Under the pieces are notes generated by a model, which was given only the letters and a program-made list of their open reading frames with translations, was not told where the DNA came from and searched no databases. Made by a program: the position numbers and the translations under genes. DNA of 64,000 nt from Streptomyces rhizosphaerihabitans (GTDB taxonomy: Bacteria; Actinomycetota; Actinomycetes; Streptomycetales; Streptomycetaceae): positions 1 through 64,000 of the forward strand of contig NZ_JAODTZ010000002.1 of NCBI RefSeq assembly GCF_025399795.1. The letters run 5' to 3'. Shown here one piece after another: positions 59,550-64,000 of this stretch; within the stretch, counting starts at the first letter, position 1, and each line of letters begins with the position of its first letter.

Positions 59550-62500
59550 TCACGTCATCACGCTCACGCCCATCACGTCGCGTGCGTGGCGTCCCGGCAC
59601 CATGCCCAGGCGCCAGGCCTGCCAGCCGGCGTCCAGGTCCACTCCCCGCTCCAGCAGCAGCTGGTACGCCTCGATGAAGTCGTCGAGGCGGCCGTCGCGG
59701 GTGGAGTGGCCGGCGCGCGCGAGCTGTGACAGTTCCTCCTGGGCCACCGCGGCGCCCACCTCGTGGCCGCCCGGGGCCGCGTACGGGAGCAGGGTGCAGC
59801 GCAGGAAGCGGGCCCAGTCCTCCCCGCGACGGTCGCCGTACGAGGCGAACAGGCCGAGGGCCTCCTCGCACAAGGACAGCGCCTGCTGGGTACGGGCGTT
59901 GCCGGCGTCGACGACGGCGAGCTCCAGGCAGGTCCACGCCTCGCCGTGCGCCACCCCGATGCGCTGGAAGTCCGCGCGGGCGTCGACGAGGAGCTGACGG
60001 GCGAAGCCCGAGTTCCGCAGCGAGCCCGTCTGCGCGGCACGCTGGTCGCGGGTCACGCGGGCCGAGTGGTGGCGCGCGCAGGCCAGGCCGTAGACGTCCC
60101 GCATACGGGAGAACATCGTCCGGGAACGCTCCAGCTCGCGCACGGCCTGGTCCAGGTTGCCGGTCTCCTCCAAAGCCTGGCCCAGGTAGTAGACAGTCCA
60201 GGCCTCACCACGCGCGTCCTCGTTCTCACGGTGCCGGGAGGCCGCCTGGCGCAGCCCGTCGACCGCGGAGGACGGGTCGCCCTCGACGAGCCGGGCGCGG
60301 GCCAGCTGCGTGAGCGCCCAGGCCTCGCCGCGGGCGTCGCGCGTACGGCCGTACAGGTCGAGCGCCTCGCGCAGTTCACGCTCGGCGCGCGGCACGTCGC
60401 CCATGCGCAGTCCCAGCTGGCCGAGCTGGAAGTGGGCCCAGGCCTCGCCGTGCACCGAGCCGCTCTCGCGGTGCAGGACCAGGGCCTCGGTGAGGAGGCC
60501 GAGGGCCTGGACGAGCCGGGATCTGTCGCGTTCCACCGCCGCCAGCGCGTGCATCGTCCAGGCGCGGTCGGCCGCCAGCTCGGGTGCGGCCTGGAGGTCC
60601 ATGGCCTCCTGGAGCCTGGCCGTCGCCTCGATGAGGTTGCCCTGGTGGTGCAGCGTGATGCCGAGGGAACACAGCGCCCTGGCCGCCCCCGCGTCGTGGT
60701 GGGCCTCGAAATAGAGGTCCACCACCGCCGCCAGGGTCGTCCGCGCCTTGTCCAGCTCGCCCAGCTGGCGGGCCGCGATACCGGTGCGCCACTGCACCGA
60801 GCGGACGAGGAGGCCCTGGTCGACCGCCTGGGTCAGCTCGCTGATCTCGCCCAGCCGGTAGAGGTCACCGCGCAGCAGGCAGTAGTCGCACAGGGCGCCG
60901 AGCAGGTTCAGCACCGCCGCCTGGTCCACCCCCTCCGCGTGCCGCAGCGCCGCCGTGATGAAGCTCGACTCGTCGTCCAGCCAGCGGAGCGCGGCATCCA
61001 GGGAGGTGAAGCCGTGCGGCCCGAACTGGTCGGCGCGCGTAGACGTCTTGCCGTCCACCAATCGGATCACCGAGTCGGCGAGTTCCGCGTAGTTCACGAT
61101 CAGGCGCTCCTGCGCCGCCGTGCGCTCCGACGGTTCCTCCTCGTCGAGGAGACGGGCCGCGGCGAACGTCCGCACGAGGTCGTGCAGGCGATAGCGGCTG
61201 CCGCGCACGTGGTCGATCAGGCCCGCCCGGGAGAGGGCGGTCAGATGGCGGACGGCCTCGGGTTCGTCCGTCGCGAGGAGGGACGCCGCCGCTGCCGCGC
61301 CCAGCGAGGCACGACCGGCCAGGGCCAGCCGGCGCAGCAGCCGGCGCGTCATGTCCGACTGGTCCGTGTAGCGCAGCCACAGCACCCGCTCGACGGGTTC
61401 CACGGGGCCGTAGGCCGCGAGGTCGGTGGCGAGTCCGCGCGGGGTGCGCGGGCCGAGCGAGGAGCCGGCGACGCGCAGGGCCAGCGGCAGCCCGCCGCAC
61501 AACTCCCGTATCCGGTCGGTTGATTCGGCGTCGTACGGACCGGACGCGTCCTGCGCCGCCGCGGTCAGCAACTCCTCGGAGCCCGCCGCGTCCAGCGCCT
61601 CGACGGGGAGCTGGTGCACCCAGGCGGGGAGGTCGGCGGGCAGGTCGAGGGGACCCCGCGCGGTGACCAGGACCAGGCTCTCCGAGCGCTCGGGGACCAG
61701 GGTGCGCACCTGCTCGGCGTCGCTCGCGTCGTCCAGCACGATCGTCACGGGCAGGCCCGTCAGATGCTGGTGATACAGCTCGCTCAGACGTCTGACCTGC
61801 TGGTCCTGCGAGGAGCGCTCACGGAAGAGGAGCTGTTCGCGCGGGGCGCCGAGCCGGTTCAGCAGGTGGAGCAGCGCGTCGCGGGTGGTGAGCGGCGGGT
61901 CGTCCGGGCTGTCGCCCCGCAGGTCGACCACGCACGCGCCGCGGAACTGGTCCTTGAGGGCGTGCGCCGCCCGGACCGCGAGCGTGCTGCGGCCGGAGCC
62001 GGGCGCGCCGTGCAGCACCACGACCGTCGGCCTCGTCTCGGTGCTCGCCCGAGCCGCGTGCACCCACTGCGCGACCCGCGACAGCTCGGTCCGGCGCCCG
62101 GTGAACGGACCTTCCTGCTCCGGAAGTTGGCCGAAGGACTGCTCGAGCACACTGCGCCTGCGGGCCGCCGCGCTCTTGTCGGTGCGCCGCAGCTGGGGCG
62201 CACCCTTCTTGGCGCCGGTGGAGGCGGTGAGCACCCGCTGCTGGTCGAGGAACGGGCGGACGCCCCGCACTTCCAGGGCCGTCAGCCACTGGAGGCGCAG
62301 TTGCTCGGGGCCGCCGGGCTGCGCCAGGGCTCCGGCCCGGCGGCTCGCGGCCGGCACGTGCGAGGCCGTCACCTTGAGGACGGTCGCCGCCGCGCCCGCC
62401 ACGGCCACCGTCGCTCCGGTGCCGACGGCCGTCCCCGCGCCGGCGCCGAGGGCCAGGTCGGCGACGACGGCCGCGAGTGCACCAACAGCGGCCACCAGCA

Positions 62501-62744
62501 GGGGAGTTCCGGATCCCTCGCGCGCGAACCGCTGCCCGAAGGTCTGCCGTCCCGCCTGAGACTCGTCCAGCGCCCGTGCGTACGCCGTGTACTCCTCGGC
62601 GGCCGTCTCCGCCATCGCGTCGAGCGCGGCCCGCGTCCGCGACAGCAGCGCACCCCCGTCCACGCGCCCTCCGTAGCGGCGTACCTCCTCCTCGACGGCC
62701 CGGACCAACAGCCGCTCGGCCTCCGCCCGATGGCTGTCCCGCAT
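59550..62744 (-). CDS. Large STAND/NB-ARC ATPase with TPR repeats
   Basis: A 1064-aa protein. Residues 1-75 are helical; 80-130 are hydrophobic and Gly/Ala/Val-rich (two possible membrane segments). From about 215 an NB-ARC-like NTPase starts: FTGRRTELSRVAQWV, P-loop LHGAPGSGRSTLA, Walker B-like VTIVLDDASDAEQV and CGGLPLALRVAGSS, then a winged-helix-like YRLHDLVRTFAAARLL. From about 590 to the end at least eight TPR units follow (AWTMHALAAVERDRSRLVQA, GEAWAHFQLGQLGLRMGDVP). STAND proteins are molecular switches that assemble on a signal; many guard against phages or regulate antibiotic genes. No DNA-binding domain or known effector is seen at the N-terminus. Confidence 0.88.
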   Translation of the reverse strand: MRDSHRAEAERLLVRAVEEEVRRYGGRVDGGALLSRTRAALDAMAETAAEEYTAYARALDESQAGRQTFGQRFAREGSGTPLLVAAVGALAAVVADLALGAGAGTAVGTGATVAVAGAAATVLKVTASHVPAASRRAGALAQPGGPEQLRLQWLTALEVRGVRPFLDQQRVLTASTGAKKGAPQLRRTDKSAAARRRSVLEQSFGQLPEQEGPFTGRRTELSRVAQWVHAARASTETRPTVVVLHGAPGSGRSTLAVRAAHALKDQFRGACVVDLRGDSPDDPPLTTRDALLHLLNRLGAPREQLLFRERSSQDQQVRRLSELYHQHLTGLPVTIVLDDASDAEQVRTLVPERSESLVLVTARGPLDLPADLPAWVHQLPVEALDAAGSEELLTAAAQDASGPYDAESTDRIRELCGGLPLALRVAGSSLGPRTPRGLATDLAAYGPVEPVERVLWLRYTDQSDMTRRLLRRLALAGRASLGAAAAASLLATDEPEAVRHLTALSRAGLIDHVRGSRYRLHDLVRTFAAARLLDEEEPSERTAAQERLIVNYAELADSVIRLVDGKTSTRADQFGPHGFTSLDAALRWLDDESSFITAALRHAEGVDQAAVLNLLGALCDYCLLRGDLYRLGEISELTQAVDQGLLVRSVQWRTGIAARQLGELDKARTTLAAVVDLYFEAHHDAGAARALCSLGITLHHQGNLIEATARLQEAMDLQAAPELAADRAWTMHALAAVERDRSRLVQALGLLTEALVLHRESGSVHGEAWAHFQLGQLGLRMGDVPRAERELREALDLYGRTRDARGEAWALTQLARARLVEGDPSSAVDGLRQAASRHRENEDARGEAWTVYYLGQALEETGNLDQAVRELERSRTMFSRMRDVYGLACARHHSARVTRDQRAAQTGSLRNSGFARQLLVDARADFQRIGVAHGEAWTCLELAVVDAGNARTQQALSLCEEALGLFASYGDRRGEDWARFLRCTLLPYAAPGGHEVGAAVAQEELSQLARAGHSTRDGRLDDFIEAYQLLLERGVDLDAGWQAWRLGMVPGRHARDVMGVSVMT

Positions 62745-63128
62745 GTCACGTCCCCCTCCGGCAGCAACTCCCTGGCCTATGAGTGTCCTTCGGGGAGGAC
62801 GCGAGCGCGAGAGGGCCGTCGATCAATCCCGTGGATCACATCGTCCGACCGGCGTGGTGTCCGCTCCTTCAGGGGTACGGGACCCGCCCTGTCCCTCGCG
62901 TGAGGCACACCCCCGGAGAGGGCGGGGAAGACACACGCGCGGGCGGGCGCCGCCTCCGCCACCGCCCGGAGCAGGGCTTGGAGGAGAGGGCGCCCGGCTG
63001 CGCGTTCGTGCGCGGATCCCGGGCCCTCCTCGACCGGTACGGCCACCCTCGTGAAGATGCCCCCGCAGGGGCACGCCCGGTGCACCTGCGCTTCTACGCC
63101 GTCCCGGACGCCGTGGGAGAGTGGCAGG
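62745..63128. other. Divergent intergenic region
   Basis: The 384 nt between the STAND gene and the DUF255 gene contain no supported ORF. It should hold both promoters; GAGAGT near 63116 is a weak -10 candidate for the right-hand gene. Confidence 0.3.

Positions 63129-64000
<872 letters not shown>

Overview
The window looks like chromosomal core DNA of a Streptomyces: very high G+C, many GTG and TTG starts, -10 boxes placed 6-8 nt before the start codon (leaderless mRNAs), and typical gene neighbours (biotin ligase next to propionyl-CoA carboxylase, a class III adenylate cyclase, a GGDEF protein, hutH, a cold-shock protein, the mycothiol amidase mca next to DUF4307 and greA). Species cannot be told from the sequence alone.

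Left core block (1-24.6 kb): the first codons of pccB diverge from birA; then adenylate cyclase, a low-complexity single-pass membrane protein, an enoyl-CoA hydratase, a GAF-GGDEF cyclase (cdgE-like), hutH, cspA, a DEAD-box helicase, a DUF2625 protein, a small LAxTG wall-anchored protein, an L,D-transpeptidase lipoprotein, a MacB-type ABC pair, a haemoglobin-monooxygenase fusion, an XRE/MmyB regulator divergent from a zinc alcohol dehydrogenase, an Mrr nuclease-TerD fusion, a secreted serine hydrolase and a small membrane protein.

Middle accessory block (about 24.75-47.73 kb): an island that appears to split one DUF4291 gene. Its 5' part lies at 47.72-47.87 kb and its 3' part at 24.61-24.75 kb, both on the minus strand, broken at the same codon. 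The island is an array of about ten units separated by 47-bp imperfect palindromes. Each palindrome has two 19-nt arms around a short core that always points the same way and matches the DUF4291 break-point sequence. Each end of the island has one arm plus the core. The units carry unrelated cargo on either strand: a SpoIIE-type phosphatase, an M48 peptidase, several immunity-like or unknown proteins, a DUF3885 protein, an alpha/beta hydrolase of lower G+C, an intact DUF4291 gene with an unoccupied site, an ABM-like protein, an eCIS-effector-like protein, a CPBP protease with a two-component system, and a phosphotransferase. They also hold remnants of IS1380, IS630, ISL3 and IS5 transposases and of msrA. 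No intact recombinase is visible. The layout is formally like an integron cassette array, or like repeated insertion of a terminal-inverted-repeat element into its own junction. This is the main discovery candidate.

Right core block (47.9-64 kb): an esterase/beta-lactamase-fold enzyme, a TPR-like membrane protein, cystathionine gamma-synthase, a coupled sigma-factor/small membrane protein pair, a MarR regulator, threonine dehydratase, a DrrAB-type ABC exporter behind a palindromic operator, greA, a DUF4307 protein, mca with a small membrane protein, a large STAND/TPR ATPase and the start of a DUF255 thioredoxin-domain gene that runs off the window. No rRNA, tRNA or CRISPR array was seen.
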